DNA of 64,000 bases. It comes from an uncultured Collinsella sp. (GTDB lineage: Bacteria; Actinomycetota; Coriobacteriia; Coriobacteriales; Coriobacteriaceae). Positions 8,521 through 17,450 of this stretch are shown here, one piece after another. The DNA is taken from contig URZI01000003.1 of the NCBI GenBank assembly GCA_900552385.1, forward strand, positions 69,118-133,117. Direction: 5' to 3'. A program made the position numbers and the translations under genes. Under the pieces are notes generated by a model, which had not been told where the DNA came from, made no database searches, and saw only the letters and a program-made list of their open reading frames with translations. Position 1 is the stretch's first letter; each line of letters starts with the position of its first letter.

Positions 8521-9579
8521 CTACTCCATGTAGTAGAAATCGTCAGCCGGAAGTTTACCACCCACGGCGCTCGCGTCCGCGTCGGACAGCACCTGCAGAT
8601 ACCCACTAAGTGCCGCCTTCATATCCTTGCCCGTCTGGCACACGAGCATGCACCCGGGAATCGCCTTCTCGGCGATCTTGGCGTTGTCCACGATGCCGGC
8701 ATCGACCACGGCCTGCGCCCAGTCTGCCGGCGCCGCATTGACGGCCTTAACGCTCGCCGCATGGCAGCTCAAGAACTCCGCCACAGCCTCGGGATGTTCC
8801 TCGGCAAACGCGCGGCGCACCACGGTCACGCCCGTCAGCAGGCGCGAACCCGTGTCACCTGCCAGCTCATCCCACACATCGGTCAGACTTACCGGAGCCG
8901 ACAGCTTGCCTTCGCTCTTTGCGATGGTAGCGGTCTTGAACGGCTCCGGCAGCACGCCCACGGCAGAAGGATCGGCAAGCAGGGCCGACAGCACCTCGGT
9001 GGGCTCACTCTTAAACTCAAGCGCCACCTGGCCGGCCAGGCCCGCGCGCCCCAGTAGGTAGTTCATGACGTACTCCGGCGTGGTGCCCTTGCCCGTCATA
9101 TAGACGGTATGGCCCGCCAAATCGCCAAACGAGGTCACACTCGCGTCGCCCGTCACAACGTTCAGCACGCCCAGCGTGTTGATGTCGATGACCTGCACCG
9201 CGCCCTCAGTCTTGTTATAGAGCACGCTCGCCACGTTGGCGGGCACCAGGGCAATGTCGATATCGCCCTGAATGACTTTGGGCACAATCTCATCGGCGGC
9301 GGTGTTGATCGCAAAGTCGAACTCATTGTCCGTCTCGCCATCGGCAGCCTGGTCCATAAACTGCACCAGACCGATCGAGGTCGGCCCCTTGAGCGAGGCG
9401 ACGTGCACCTCGACCGGCTCGGCAGCGGCACCGTCAGCGGCAGACCCGGCAGCCGAGCCCGCGGCGGACCCGGCACCGGCAGCCCCGCCGCCACAGCCCG
9501 CGAGCGCAAGCGACAGGACGCCCGCGGCGAGCGCCGAGGCAAACCCCCGGCGCGACATTTCAAAATCAAATGCGCGCAT
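8521..9579 (-). CDS. Tat-type lipoprotein solute-binding protein (NMT1/SsuA-like)
   Basis: 352 residues. The N-terminus has a twin-arginine-like motif (MSRRGFAS), a hydrophobic stretch and a lipobox LAGC, so it is likely a membrane-anchored receptor, possibly folded before export. An Ala/Gly-rich linker follows, then a periplasmic-binding fold of the NitT/TauT class (GDIDIALVPANVASVLYN; TPEYVMNYLLGRAGL). It should deliver ligand to the fused permease-ATPase immediately downstream. The start ATG (9577-9579) lies 2 bases after the hydrogenase stop, with GGAGG inside the hydrogenase gene, so translation is probably coupled. The ligand cannot be read from the sequence. Confidence 0.82.
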   Translation of the reverse strand: MRAFDFEMSRRGFASALAAGVLSLALAGCGGGAAGAGSAAGSAAGSAADGAAAEPVEVHVASLKGPTSIGLVQFMDQAADGETDNEFDFAINTAADEIVPKVIQGDIDIALVPANVASVLYNKTEGAVQVIDINTLGVLNVVTGDASVTSFGDLAGHTVYMTGKGTTPEYVMNYLLGRAGLAGQVALEFKSEPTEVLSALLADPSAVGVLPEPFKTATIAKSEGKLSAPVSLTDVWDELAGDTGSRLLTGVTVVRRAFAEEHPEAVAEFLSCHAASVKAVNAAPADWAQAVVDAGIVDNAKIAEKAIPGCMLVCQTGKDMKAALSGYLQVLSDADASAVGGKLPADDFYYME

Positions 9580-9581
9580 CG

Positions 9582-11393
9582 CTAGCACGCCTCCTCGTTG
9601 GGCATCGTCCATGCATGATGGTCGGTATGCAGCAACTCCTCGGCCAGCGGCGAGAGCGGCGCGCCCAAGAACTCGCGGTAGCACGCCTGGACATCGGGAT
9701 TCTCGTGCGAGAAGCGAATGTCCGCAGCGGCATCCAGGCCCCACAGCACCCGGCCGCGCTCGGCCGCCAGCTCGCAGCCGTCGTGGATGGGCTGACCGCC
9801 GCCACCGACACAGCCGCCCGGGCACGCCATGACCTCGACGAAGTCATAGCTCACGCGGCCGTCGCGAATCGCGTCGAGCAGGCGGGCAGCGTTACCCAGC
9901 CCGTGTGCCACGGCGACGCGCACTTTGGTGCCATCGATATCGGCCACGGCTTCCTTCCAGCCGTCAAGTCCGCGCACGTCGGTAAAGAAATCCGCGTCGG
10001 GGTTCTTACCCGTCACCAGGTAATAGGCCGAGCGCACGGCGGCCTCCATCACACCGCCCGTGGCACCAAAGATCACACCCGCACCCGTGCCAAAGCCCAG
10101 CGGCGTATCGAGTGGCTCCTCAACCAGCGTGTCGACGCTCACGTGGTTCGCGCGGATCATGCGCACCATCTCGCGCACCGTCAGCGCAACGTCCACATCG
10201 GGCGTGCCGTCCTCGCCCACCATGCTCGGCAGCGCGCACTCGGCCTTCTTGGCCGTGCACGGCATAACGGACACCACAAACAGGCGCTCGGGCTCCACGC
10301 CCAGCACCTTGGCATAGTAGGTCTTGGCGATGGCGCCGAACATCTGCTGCGGCGACTTTGACGTGGACAGGCTGTCGACAAACTCGGGGTAACGTGCCTT
10401 CACAAAGCGTACCCAGCCCGGGCAGCAGCTCGTAAACATGGGCCAACCGCGGCTGTCGTCCTCGCCCTTGGCGGCCTTACCCAGGCGCTCGAGCAGTTCG
10501 GAGCCCTCTTCCATAATGGTGAGGTCGGCCGAGAAATCGGTGTCGAACACGTACTCAAAGCCAACGCGGCGCAGTGCGCAGGCCAAGCGCTCAACGGTGG
10601 CCTCCTCGCGCGGAATGCCGAGTTCCTCTCCCCAGGCGCTACGCACGGCCGGCGCAATCTGCACCAGCACGATCTTATCGGGATCGGCGAGAGCATCGAA
10701 CACGGTCTCGGTGTCGTCGCGCTCGCGCAGCGCGCCCGTCGGGCAATGCGTGATGCACTGGCCGCATGCGACGCAATCGGTCTTGCCGATCGGTGCGCGC
10801 CCGCGGGTACCCACGGCGGTATGCGTGGCGCGGTTGGTCAGGTCCCAAATCCCTAGGCCCTGCACGCTCTCGCACACCTTGATGCAGCGCATGCATTTAA
10901 TGCACTTGTCGTTTTCGCGGATGATGGGAAAATCGAAATCCCAGCCCTCGCCCGCCAAATGCCTTTGATACGGCAGATAGAAAATGCCCAGGTCATTGGC
11001 GATGGTCTGCAGGTTGCAGTTGCCGCTGCGCACACAGCTCGTGCACTGCGAATCATGCTGGGACAGCAGCAGCTGCACGTTGGTGCGACGGGCCTCGCGG
11101 GCCTTGGGATTGTTGGTGTGGACCACCATACCGTCGAGCACGTAGTTGTTGCAGGCTGCGACCAGCTGGTCGCAGCCCGCAACCTCGACCACGCACACGC
11201 GGCAGCCACCGATCTCGTTCAGATCGCGCAGGTAGCACAGGGTGGGAATCTGAATGCCGACGGACTTGGCCGCATCCAGGATCGTGGTGTGCTCGGGCAC
11301 CACGACTTCGCAGTTATCGATAATGAGCCTGACCATGTTGTGCGCTCCGTTTTCGCTGTTGTCGCCGACGGTGATTTTGTTGAGCTCTACCAT
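9582..11393 (-). CDS. hydA: [FeFe] hydrogenase catalytic subunit
   Basis: 603 residues in the CpI-like (M3) layout. An N-terminal [2Fe-2S] domain (Cys53, 64, 67, 81) is followed by a His-Cys3 cluster site (HDSQCTSC, then Cys126), two [4Fe-4S] motifs (CIKCMRCIKVC; CVACGQCITHC) and an H-cluster domain. All three active-site signatures are intact: TSCCPGW (321-327), MPCTAKKAE (377-385) and EVMACPGGCVGGGGQP (520-535). It should interconvert protons and H2 in the cytosol. The start at 11391-11393 overlaps the upstream flavoprotein stop (ATGGTAG), and a second possible start (MVRLIIDN) lies 19 codons in. Maturases HydEFG are not in the window. Confidence 0.93.
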   Translation of the reverse strand: MVELNKITVGDNSENGAHNMVRLIIDNCEVVVPEHTTILDAAKSVGIQIPTLCYLRDLNEIGGCRVCVVEVAGCDQLVAACNNYVLDGMVVHTNNPKAREARRTNVQLLLSQHDSQCTSCVRSGNCNLQTIANDLGIFYLPYQRHLAGEGWDFDFPIIRENDKCIKCMRCIKVCESVQGLGIWDLTNRATHTAVGTRGRAPIGKTDCVACGQCITHCPTGALRERDDTETVFDALADPDKIVLVQIAPAVRSAWGEELGIPREEATVERLACALRRVGFEYVFDTDFSADLTIMEEGSELLERLGKAAKGEDDSRGWPMFTSCCPGWVRFVKARYPEFVDSLSTSKSPQQMFGAIAKTYYAKVLGVEPERLFVVSVMPCTAKKAECALPSMVGEDGTPDVDVALTVREMVRMIRANHVSVDTLVEEPLDTPLGFGTGAGVIFGATGGVMEAAVRSAYYLVTGKNPDADFFTDVRGLDGWKEAVADIDGTKVRVAVAHGLGNAARLLDAIRDGRVSYDFVEVMACPGGCVGGGGQPIHDGCELAAERGRVLWGLDAAADIRFSHENPDVQACYREFLGAPLSPLAEELLHTDHHAWTMPNEEAC

Positions 11394-13219
11394 TCCAGGT
11401 TCCTCCCTCCGCGGAACGCACCAAAGCCAAAGTGGTCGCAACGCAGGCAGCGACTCGCCTCTTGGCGCGCCTCCTGCTCGGTGAGGCCCTGCTCGACCAG
11501 ATTCCAATCGTGGATGCGCTCGCCGGCCTCACGCTCGCCCAGCTCGCAGCGGCCGCACTCGTGCTTGCCCTTAAACTGGACGGTCGGCAGTTCCACGTCG
11601 AGCTTGATCTTGTGGTCGAAGCCCAGGTAGCGGTCGATATTTGCCGAAGCCACGCGGCCGGCGTTGATGGCGCGGATAACGGTGGCGGGGCCGGTCTGGC
11701 AGTCGCCGCCGCTAAAGAGGCCATCGAAGTTGGGCACGGCGCCGTCCGAATCGGTGACGACGCGACCCCACTTGCAGGCGATGCCCATGTCCTCAAACGG
11801 CTTGGAATCGATGTCCTGACCAATGGCGACAAACACGCGCTCGCAGGGGATGACGCGCTCGGGCGTAGCGGCGGCACGCGGAGCCGGACGACCGCGGCGG
11901 GGCTCGCCGATAATCTGCGGTTGCACGCGCAGGCCGCTCACGCGACCGTCCTCGCCCGTCTCTATACCGAGCGGCGCCGTGAGCTCCAGAACCTCGCAAC
12001 CCTCGGCCTGGGCGCCGGCGATCTCGGCGTCCTGAGCCGTCATATCGCAGATGCGACGGCGGTAGACGATGCTTACCTTTTCGGCACCGCAGCGCACGGC
12101 AGAGCGCGCCACGTCCATGGCCACGTTGCCGCCGCCGATGACGCACACGCGCTGGCCGCTCAGGTCGGGCAGCTCGTCGTCTCCGATGGCGCGCAGCATC
12201 TTGACGGCCGACTCCACGCCGGGTGCCTCTTCGCCCGGAAGGCCGAGCTTCTTGTCGCTATGGGCACCAATGGCCAGGTAGACGGCATCGAACTCGTCGC
12301 GCAGGCGGGCAAGCTCCTCGCCGTTGACGGAGTGGTCGAGCTCAACGTCGATACCGGCGCTCAAGATCCAGTCGATCTCGGCCTGAAGACGCTCGCGCGG
12401 CAGGCGGTAGCTGGGAATGCCATAGCGCAGCATGCCGCCCAGGTGGTGGCGCTGCTCAAAGATGGTCACCTTGTGGCCCATCACGGCCAGGTAGTAGGCA
12501 CAGGAAAGGCCGGCCGGGCCGCCGCCGATCACGGCGACGCGCTTACCGGTGTTGTCCACTACATGCGGCTTGTGGTCGTTGAGGTCACTGTGCTCAACGG
12601 CAAAACGCTTGAGGGCGAGGATGTTCATGGGGTCGTCGACCATGCCGCGGCGACAGTGCATCTCGCAGGGATGCTCGCACACCAGGCCGCAGACGAGCGG
12701 CAGCGGGTTATTCTTGCGGATGACCTTGACGGCATCGGCATAGCGGCCGGCCTCGACGAGCGAGATGTAACCGGGAATGTCGACGTGCGCCGGGCAGCCC
12801 GAGACGCACGGGACACGTGCCTCGCGATCAAAGCCGCAGGAGTGCTCACGAATGTGGTGCTCAAAATCGTCGCGAAAACCGCGGATAGCAGTAAGCGCCA
12901 TGGCGCCGGCTTCGTAGCCGATGGCGCAGTCGCTCGAAAGGTAGATGGTGCGGGCCGTGCGCTCAATCAGGTTGAGCGTAGACTCATCGGCACGCCCTTC
13001 GAGCACATCGGCAAGCAGGTCGCTCAGCGCGCTCAGGCCCACGCGACAGGGCGTGCACTTGCCGCAGCTCTGGGTGGAGCACAGGTTGACGAGCGCCGCC
13101 GTAAACTCCACGGGACACGGGGCGAGCGAGCTCACCGCCAGACGACGTCCGAGCGCATCGTGCAGGTCGTCCATGACGGCCTGAGCGTGGCTGCGTTCCA
13201 TTACATGCAGTCGAGCCAT
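11387..13219 (-). CDS. Hydrogenase-associated flavoprotein: NuoF C-terminal FeS domain fused to a GltD-like reductase
   Basis: 610 residues. Residues 45-100 match the NuoF C-terminal [4Fe-4S] domain (CGKCTPC with Cys52, 55, 58 and Cys98), but the FMN/NADH-binding half of NuoF is absent. From about residue 125 it is GltD-like: two FeS motifs (CVSGCPAH; CGLVCEHPCEMHC), an FAD Rossmann motif (VAVIGGGPAGLSCAY) and a second NAD(P)H motif (VCVIGGGNVAMD). It ends in CGRCELG and CLRCDHFG, possibly another cluster. It probably carries electrons between NAD(P)H and the hydrogenase encoded next. The start ATG (13217-13219) has GAGGGG. It is the first gene of a four-gene operon. Confidence 0.85.
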   Translation of the reverse strand: MARLHVMERSHAQAVMDDLHDALGRRLAVSSLAPCPVEFTAALVNLCSTQSCGKCTPCRVGLSALSDLLADVLEGRADESTLNLIERTARTIYLSSDCAIGYEAGAMALTAIRGFRDDFEHHIREHSCGFDREARVPCVSGCPAHVDIPGYISLVEAGRYADAVKVIRKNNPLPLVCGLVCEHPCEMHCRRGMVDDPMNILALKRFAVEHSDLNDHKPHVVDNTGKRVAVIGGGPAGLSCAYYLAVMGHKVTIFEQRHHLGGMLRYGIPSYRLPRERLQAEIDWILSAGIDVELDHSVNGEELARLRDEFDAVYLAIGAHSDKKLGLPGEEAPGVESAVKMLRAIGDDELPDLSGQRVCVIGGGNVAMDVARSAVRCGAEKVSIVYRRRICDMTAQDAEIAGAQAEGCEVLELTAPLGIETGEDGRVSGLRVQPQIIGEPRRGRPAPRAAATPERVIPCERVFVAIGQDIDSKPFEDMGIACKWGRVVTDSDGAVPNFDGLFSGGDCQTGPATVIRAINAGRVASANIDRYLGFDHKIKLDVELPTVQFKGKHECGRCELGEREAGERIHDWNLVEQGLTEQEARQEASRCLRCDHFGFGAFRGGRNLEW

Positions 13220-13380
13220 AAGATCCCCTCTCACATGGCAGCCCGGAGGCGAGGCCGGGCGAAATTGCTACACGCACAACACTGACCTAAAAAGTTGTTA
13301 GGTCTCCACGCAGTTCGGCAGGCGGCATGAAATGTCACCCTCAGCGGTGAAATAGAACATTACCGCAGATAAATGCCATA

Positions 13381-13402
13381 TTTGGTAAAACGCGTTACCA
13401 AA
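13381..13402. promoter_or_regulatory. Palindromic operator-like site upstream of the hydrogenase operon
   Basis: The sequence has perfect 8-bp arms, TTTGGTAA and TTACCAAA, around AACGCG. It sits about 160 bases upstream of the hydrogenase operon start and just past the GH4 gene terminator. It resembles LacI-family or other dimeric repressor sites; the regulator is unknown. Confidence 0.4.
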
Positions 13403-13406
13403 CGAC

Positions 13407-13442
13407 AATGCCCCGCCCACGCAATCACGTGGACGGGGCATT
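13407..13442 (-). terminator. Probable terminator of the alpha-glucoside PTS operon
   Basis: A 14-bp stem with one G-U (13407-13420 with 13429-13442) stands 34 bases past the GH4 stop codon. The T-tract on the minus strand is poor (GTCGTTT), so termination may be partial. Confidence 0.5.
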
Positions 13443-13475
13443 GCTCATGGTATGCGGCCAGCGACCCTGTTGCTT

Positions 13476-14858
13476 TTACTTAAGCTCGGGCCAGTAACCC
13501 TTGTTGGCCTCGATCATGTCGTCGAGAACCTCCTTGGCGACCTTCATCGACGGCACGGTCTTGTTGAGCGTAAAGGCCTTGAGCGCCTTCTCGTACGAAC
13601 CCTCGATCGTAGCCTCGACCACGAGCTTCTCGGAGTTCAGCTGCTGCATCATGAGGCCCTGCTGGAACAGCGGAATGTTGTCGCGGCTGATGACCTCGGG
13701 GCCGTTCTTGCCAATGTAGGCAGGCAGCTCGACCATAGCGTCGTAGGGCATGTTGGGGATAGCGCCCTTGTTCTCGCAAATGACCAGGAAGCGCTGCTTG
13801 GTGTCGTTCTTCAGAGCGATGGCCAGATCGGCAATCCAGTCGCCGTGGCTGCCCGCATAGAACGTGCTCTCGTCGATCTCGCCGGTCTTCTCGTAGTGAT
13901 CGATGCCGTCGAAGAGGTTCTTCTCGCGCGTCTCCTCAACCTCGTTAGCGCGGGTGCGCTCGGGGTTGGAGTGCTCGACGAACTCCTTCTGCTGCAGGTA
14001 GTAGTTCAGATACGTGTTGGGCAGGTACTCCGGGAAGCACTCCATGATCTCGTACTCGCCCTTCCAGACGTAGTACCAGCTGCCCTTGGTGTGGCGGTTC
14101 TGCTCGGGGTGCTCGTCAGTGGCCTCCTCGGGCTTCTTTGCCATGAGCGAGCCCATGCCCTTGAGGTAGGAGTCGGGCAGCAGAATCTCATGCTCCTTGA
14201 TGTACTCGCGCAGCTGCGGGAGCACCTCCTCGCCCTTGTGGCGGATCGAGGTGAACCAACCAAAGTGGTTGAGGCCAAAGTAATCGTACTCGACATCCTT
14301 CTTGTCGATATCGAGCGCGGCGCAAACCACGTCGATGATCGCGATCGGCATGTCGCAGATGTTGATGATGCGAGCGTTGGGACGCAGCACACGGCAGCCC
14401 TCGGAGACGATGGCGGCAGGGTTGGAGTAGTTGAGAATCCAGTAGTCCTTCTTGGCGTACTTCTCAACGTCATCGATCAGCTCGACCATGGGGAAGATGG
14501 TGCGCATGCCGTAGGCAAGGCCGCCGCAACCGCAAGTCTCCTGACCCACGCAGCCGTGACGCAGCGGAATCTTCTCGTCCTGCTCGCGCATGGCGTAGCC
14601 GCCCACGCGCATCTGGGCAAACACGAAGCTCGCGTCGGTAAAAGCCGTCTTTTTGTCGGTGGTCACCGTGAGCTTGATGTCCAGGCCGAGGTCCTCGTGC
14701 AAAATCCAGTCCACGAGCACGCCGATCTTGCGCTGGCGCTCCTCGTTGATGTCGTACAGGCGAATCTCGTCAACATCGAGCTCGTCCTTGCGCAGGGCGA
14801 TGGACTTGACGATGCCGGGGGTAAAGGTGGATCCGCCACCACACAGAGTAATGATCAT
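13476..14858 (-). CDS. GH4 6-phospho-alpha-glucosidase (maltose-6'-phosphate hydrolase type)
   Basis: 460 residues of glycoside hydrolase family 4, an NAD- and Mn-dependent class. The N-terminal nucleotide motif is CGGGSTFTPG. The metal-binding Cys is in the signature CDMP (INICDMPIAIID). CDMP marks 6-phospho-alpha-glucosidases such as MalH/GlvA, whereas beta-specific members have CN(V/I)P. NPAAIVSE and NHFGWF are also conserved. It lies 3 bases downstream of the EIICB gene, so it should hydrolyse the phosphorylated alpha-disaccharide that transporter brings in. It starts at ATG 14856-14858. It is the last gene of the operon. Confidence 0.9.
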   Translation of the reverse strand: MIITLCGGGSTFTPGIVKSIALRKDELDVDEIRLYDINEERQRKIGVLVDWILHEDLGLDIKLTVTTDKKTAFTDASFVFAQMRVGGYAMREQDEKIPLRHGCVGQETCGCGGLAYGMRTIFPMVELIDDVEKYAKKDYWILNYSNPAAIVSEGCRVLRPNARIINICDMPIAIIDVVCAALDIDKKDVEYDYFGLNHFGWFTSIRHKGEEVLPQLREYIKEHEILLPDSYLKGMGSLMAKKPEEATDEHPEQNRHTKGSWYYVWKGEYEIMECFPEYLPNTYLNYYLQQKEFVEHSNPERTRANEVEETREKNLFDGIDHYEKTGEIDESTFYAGSHGDWIADLAIALKNDTKQRFLVICENKGAIPNMPYDAMVELPAYIGKNGPEVISRDNIPLFQQGLMMQQLNSEKLVVEATIEGSYEKALKAFTLNKTVPSMKVAKEVLDDMIEANKGYWPELK

Positions 14859-14861
14859 TGT

Positions 14862-16478
14862 TTACTGCTCCTTCTCAATTGCGTTTTCGACCTTGTCGCG
14901 CATCTCGGCGACCTTCATGCCAAAGATGATCTGGATATTATTGCCGTTGCGGTTGATGCCGCTGTTGGGCACGTGGTTGATGAGGTCCTCATTGATGAGG
15001 TCCGGGTTCTTAACGTTCACGCGGAGACGCGTAAAGCAGTTCTCGAGCTCCTCGATGTTGTCCTTGCCACCAAGACCTGCAACCAGGTCGGCAATGCCCG
15101 CATCGACGCCCTCTGCGGGAGCTGCGGCAACAGCGCCCTGCTTCACCGCGACAGACGCGGCGGCCTCGCCCTCGGCAACGGACTCGGCGAGCTCGGACTC
15201 CTCCTCGCGACCAGGCGTGTGGAGGTTGAGCTTCTTAATAAGGAAGGTGAAGAGGAAGAAGTACAGAGCGGCGTTGACGACTCCGAGCACGAGCATAACC
15301 GGCCAGTTGGTCTTATCGACACCGAGGACCAGGTTGGAAACCACGATGTTGATGATGCCGCCTGCAGTCGAAGCGGGCACAGAGAGAACCTTGAGCAGAA
15401 CCAGGAAGATGCCGGAAAGAACCGAGTGAACGACAAAGAGCACGGGAGCGGCAAAGACAAAGAGGAAGTCCATGGGCTCGGTCACGCAGGAGAGCACGGC
15501 GGTGATGATCAGCGGGATGATAACGGCCTTGGTCTTATCCTTGTTCCCCTTGTAAGCGGTGACGATAAAGGCGAGACCGATGCCGATGTAGGGCCACAGG
15601 TTGTTGAAGGTGTAGCTGTTGAAATACGTGCTATCGGAGAAGGGCTGGCCCGTCATTGCCATCTCGGCGACACGGATGGGGTAGGCGCCGGCGATAACCT
15701 GATCGCCCAGCGTCAGGGTGCCACCCACATCGGAGAACTGGAACGGGGTGTAGATGAGGTGGTGCAGACCGGTGGGAACGAGCAGCTTGTTGAGCATGCC
15801 GTAGATAAACAGACCGATGTTGCCCGACTCCTTAATGATGCCGGCAACGGAGGAGATGGCACCCTGAACCGGAGGCCAAACGATGCAGAAGCCAGCGCCC
15901 ATGATCCAGGAAATGATGATCATGATCAGGAACGGGAAGCGAACGCCCGAGAACATCGAAAAGGCAATGGGGAACTGCTTGTTCGAGTACTTGTTGAACA
16001 CGGCACCGGTGATGCAGCCCAGGATGATGCCGCCAAACACGCCGGTATCGAGCACCTGGATGCCCATAACGGTGGCCTGGCCGGTTCCGGTAAGGCCGAG
16101 CATGCCGCTCGCATCGGCAAGAGAGCCGGTGGCGTTGAGCACGATGTTGTTAGCCTGCAGGAACAGGAAGAACGACATCAGGGCGATCAACGAAGCATGG
16201 CCCTTGTTCTTCTTTGCCATGGCGCCGGCGATGCCCACGCAGAACAGAATCGAGAGGTTGTTGATGATAAACATCAGCGACTGGTAGACAACGGCGCCCA
16301 CAAGCTGGAACGGACCGGAGCCCAGTACGGGGACCAAAGCGCAGATGGTCTTGTTGGTCAGAATGATGCCCACGATGAGCAGGATGCCGGCAACCGAGAG
16401 ATACATCATCGGCTGAACGATCGACTTCGCGAACACCTCCAACGGCGCTTTGAAATTGAACTTCTTTTTTGCGGTCAT
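14862..16478 (-). CDS. PTS transporter EIICB, alpha-glucoside/maltose type
   Basis: 538 residues. The EIIC membrane domain (about 1-410) has roughly ten hydrophobic segments and the glucose-superfamily substrate region (GLHHLIYTPFQF; VTEPMDFLFVFAAP). An Ala/Glu-rich linker (about 420-455) leads to an EIIB domain with phosphorylated Cys in LENCFTRLRV. There is no EIIA domain; the EIIA encoded at 17451-17963 should phosphorylate it. The start ATG (16476-16478) has GGGGAG upstream. Pairing with a CDMP-type GH4 enzyme argues for maltose or a related alpha-glucoside rather than glucose. Confidence 0.9.
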   Translation of the reverse strand: MTAKKKFNFKAPLEVFAKSIVQPMMYLSVAGILLIVGIILTNKTICALVPVLGSGPFQLVGAVVYQSLMFIINNLSILFCVGIAGAMAKKNKGHASLIALMSFFLFLQANNIVLNATGSLADASGMLGLTGTGQATVMGIQVLDTGVFGGIILGCITGAVFNKYSNKQFPIAFSMFSGVRFPFLIMIIISWIMGAGFCIVWPPVQGAISSVAGIIKESGNIGLFIYGMLNKLLVPTGLHHLIYTPFQFSDVGGTLTLGDQVIAGAYPIRVAEMAMTGQPFSDSTYFNSYTFNNLWPYIGIGLAFIVTAYKGNKDKTKAVIIPLIITAVLSCVTEPMDFLFVFAAPVLFVVHSVLSGIFLVLLKVLSVPASTAGGIINIVVSNLVLGVDKTNWPVMLVLGVVNAALYFFLFTFLIKKLNLHTPGREEESELAESVAEGEAAASVAVKQGAVAAAPAEGVDAGIADLVAGLGGKDNIEELENCFTRLRVNVKNPDLINEDLINHVPNSGINRNGNNIQIIFGMKVAEMRDKVENAIEKEQ

Positions 16479-16577
16479 AGCGGTACTCCCCTTCCTTTTC
16501 CGCAAATTAAGACAGATGTGCCCTGGACAAGACCGTGAGCCTTGCCTTATATCAATCGATGTGTGGGCACGTTATGC

Positions 16578-17444
16578 CTAGAGACCAGGTTCTCCAAGCA
16601 GGTTAACAATGTGATATGCGAGATAACTCTTCTCGGCATCGGTAACGACAACGTTATAGGTAGACGACAAGTGGGCGGCTATGGCGTCCGCGCACGAGAA
16701 TGCGCACGGATACGCCGTTTCATCGATTCGGAACAGCGCATCGCCATTGATTTGCCCGGCCGTAGGATCGAGCGCTCGCTGTGCGAAAAACTGCAGGTGA
16801 CGAACGAAACGTTCGTAAGGCAGCGAGGTGTCATCGAGGGTCGTAGCATAGCGCTTGGAAACAATCGCGAGCACGTCGCGAACAAGCTGGACCGAAACAA
16901 TCAAACGATCGGAGCGTTGCGGCATGGTGGCGTTGACGATATGCAGCGTAATAAAACCCTGCTCTTCTTCGCTCATCTGGATGCCCATATACTCCTTGAT
17001 AATCTGCAGCGCACGGCCCGCAAGTGCATACTCCTTGCGATAGAACTGCTGAATCTCGAGCAGCAACGGATTCTCACAGGAGACGCCCTTGCGCTCACGC
17101 TCCAAAGCAAGGCTGATATGGTCTGCGAGAGCAATGAGAATCTTGTCGTTGATATCAACATTGAGCTCTCGACGGAGCATCTGAACAATGTCCTCGGCAA
17201 TCACGAGGTTGACGGTGGGGATGGACTCCAAAAGATGTGCCAAACGGTCAATCGTACGCGAGTCCTGAGAAGTTCCCTCCTGCAACGCGTAGGTCTTTTC
17301 GATCGACGCCTCGTCGATGGCATCGCCGGCATGACGGCCAAAGCAGAGGCCTCGACCGATGACGATGAGCTCGGAGCCATCGTCCGAAGTGACCATTGCG
17401 ACGTTGTTGTTAAAAACTCGCTTGATAACCACGGTACCCACCAC
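16578..17444 (-). CDS. licT: LicT/BglG-type PRD transcription antiterminator
   Basis: 288 residues. The N-terminal RNA-binding CAT domain (IKRVFNNNVAMV; DGSELIVIGRGLCFG) is followed by two PRD domains. PRD histidines are visible in RLAHLLES, LADHISLAL, LHIVNATM and AYHIVNLLG. Unphosphorylated PRD2 and phosphorylated PRD1 states normally report PTS flux. The start is GTG (17442-17444) 6 bases after the EIIA stop; the ribosome site is weak, suggesting coupling. Its likely target is the RAT/terminator ahead of the operon (17989-18079), so it would autoregulate. Confidence 0.9.
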   Translation of the reverse strand: MVGTVVIKRVFNNNVAMVTSDDGSELIVIGRGLCFGRHAGDAIDEASIEKTYALQEGTSQDSRTIDRLAHLLESIPTVNLVIAEDIVQMLRRELNVDINDKILIALADHISLALERERKGVSCENPLLLEIQQFYRKEYALAGRALQIIKEYMGIQMSEEEQGFITLHIVNATMPQRSDRLIVSVQLVRDVLAIVSKRYATTLDDTSLPYERFVRHLQFFAQRALDPTAGQINGDALFRIDETAYPCAFSCADAIAAHLSSTYNVVVTDAEKSYLAYHIVNLLGEPGL

Positions 17445-17450
17445 AAGAAT

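Noticed and set aside
11432..13285. 617-codon open frame opposite the hydrogenase flavoprotein
   Set aside because: It is an antisense shadow; no start signal and no recognisable domain.
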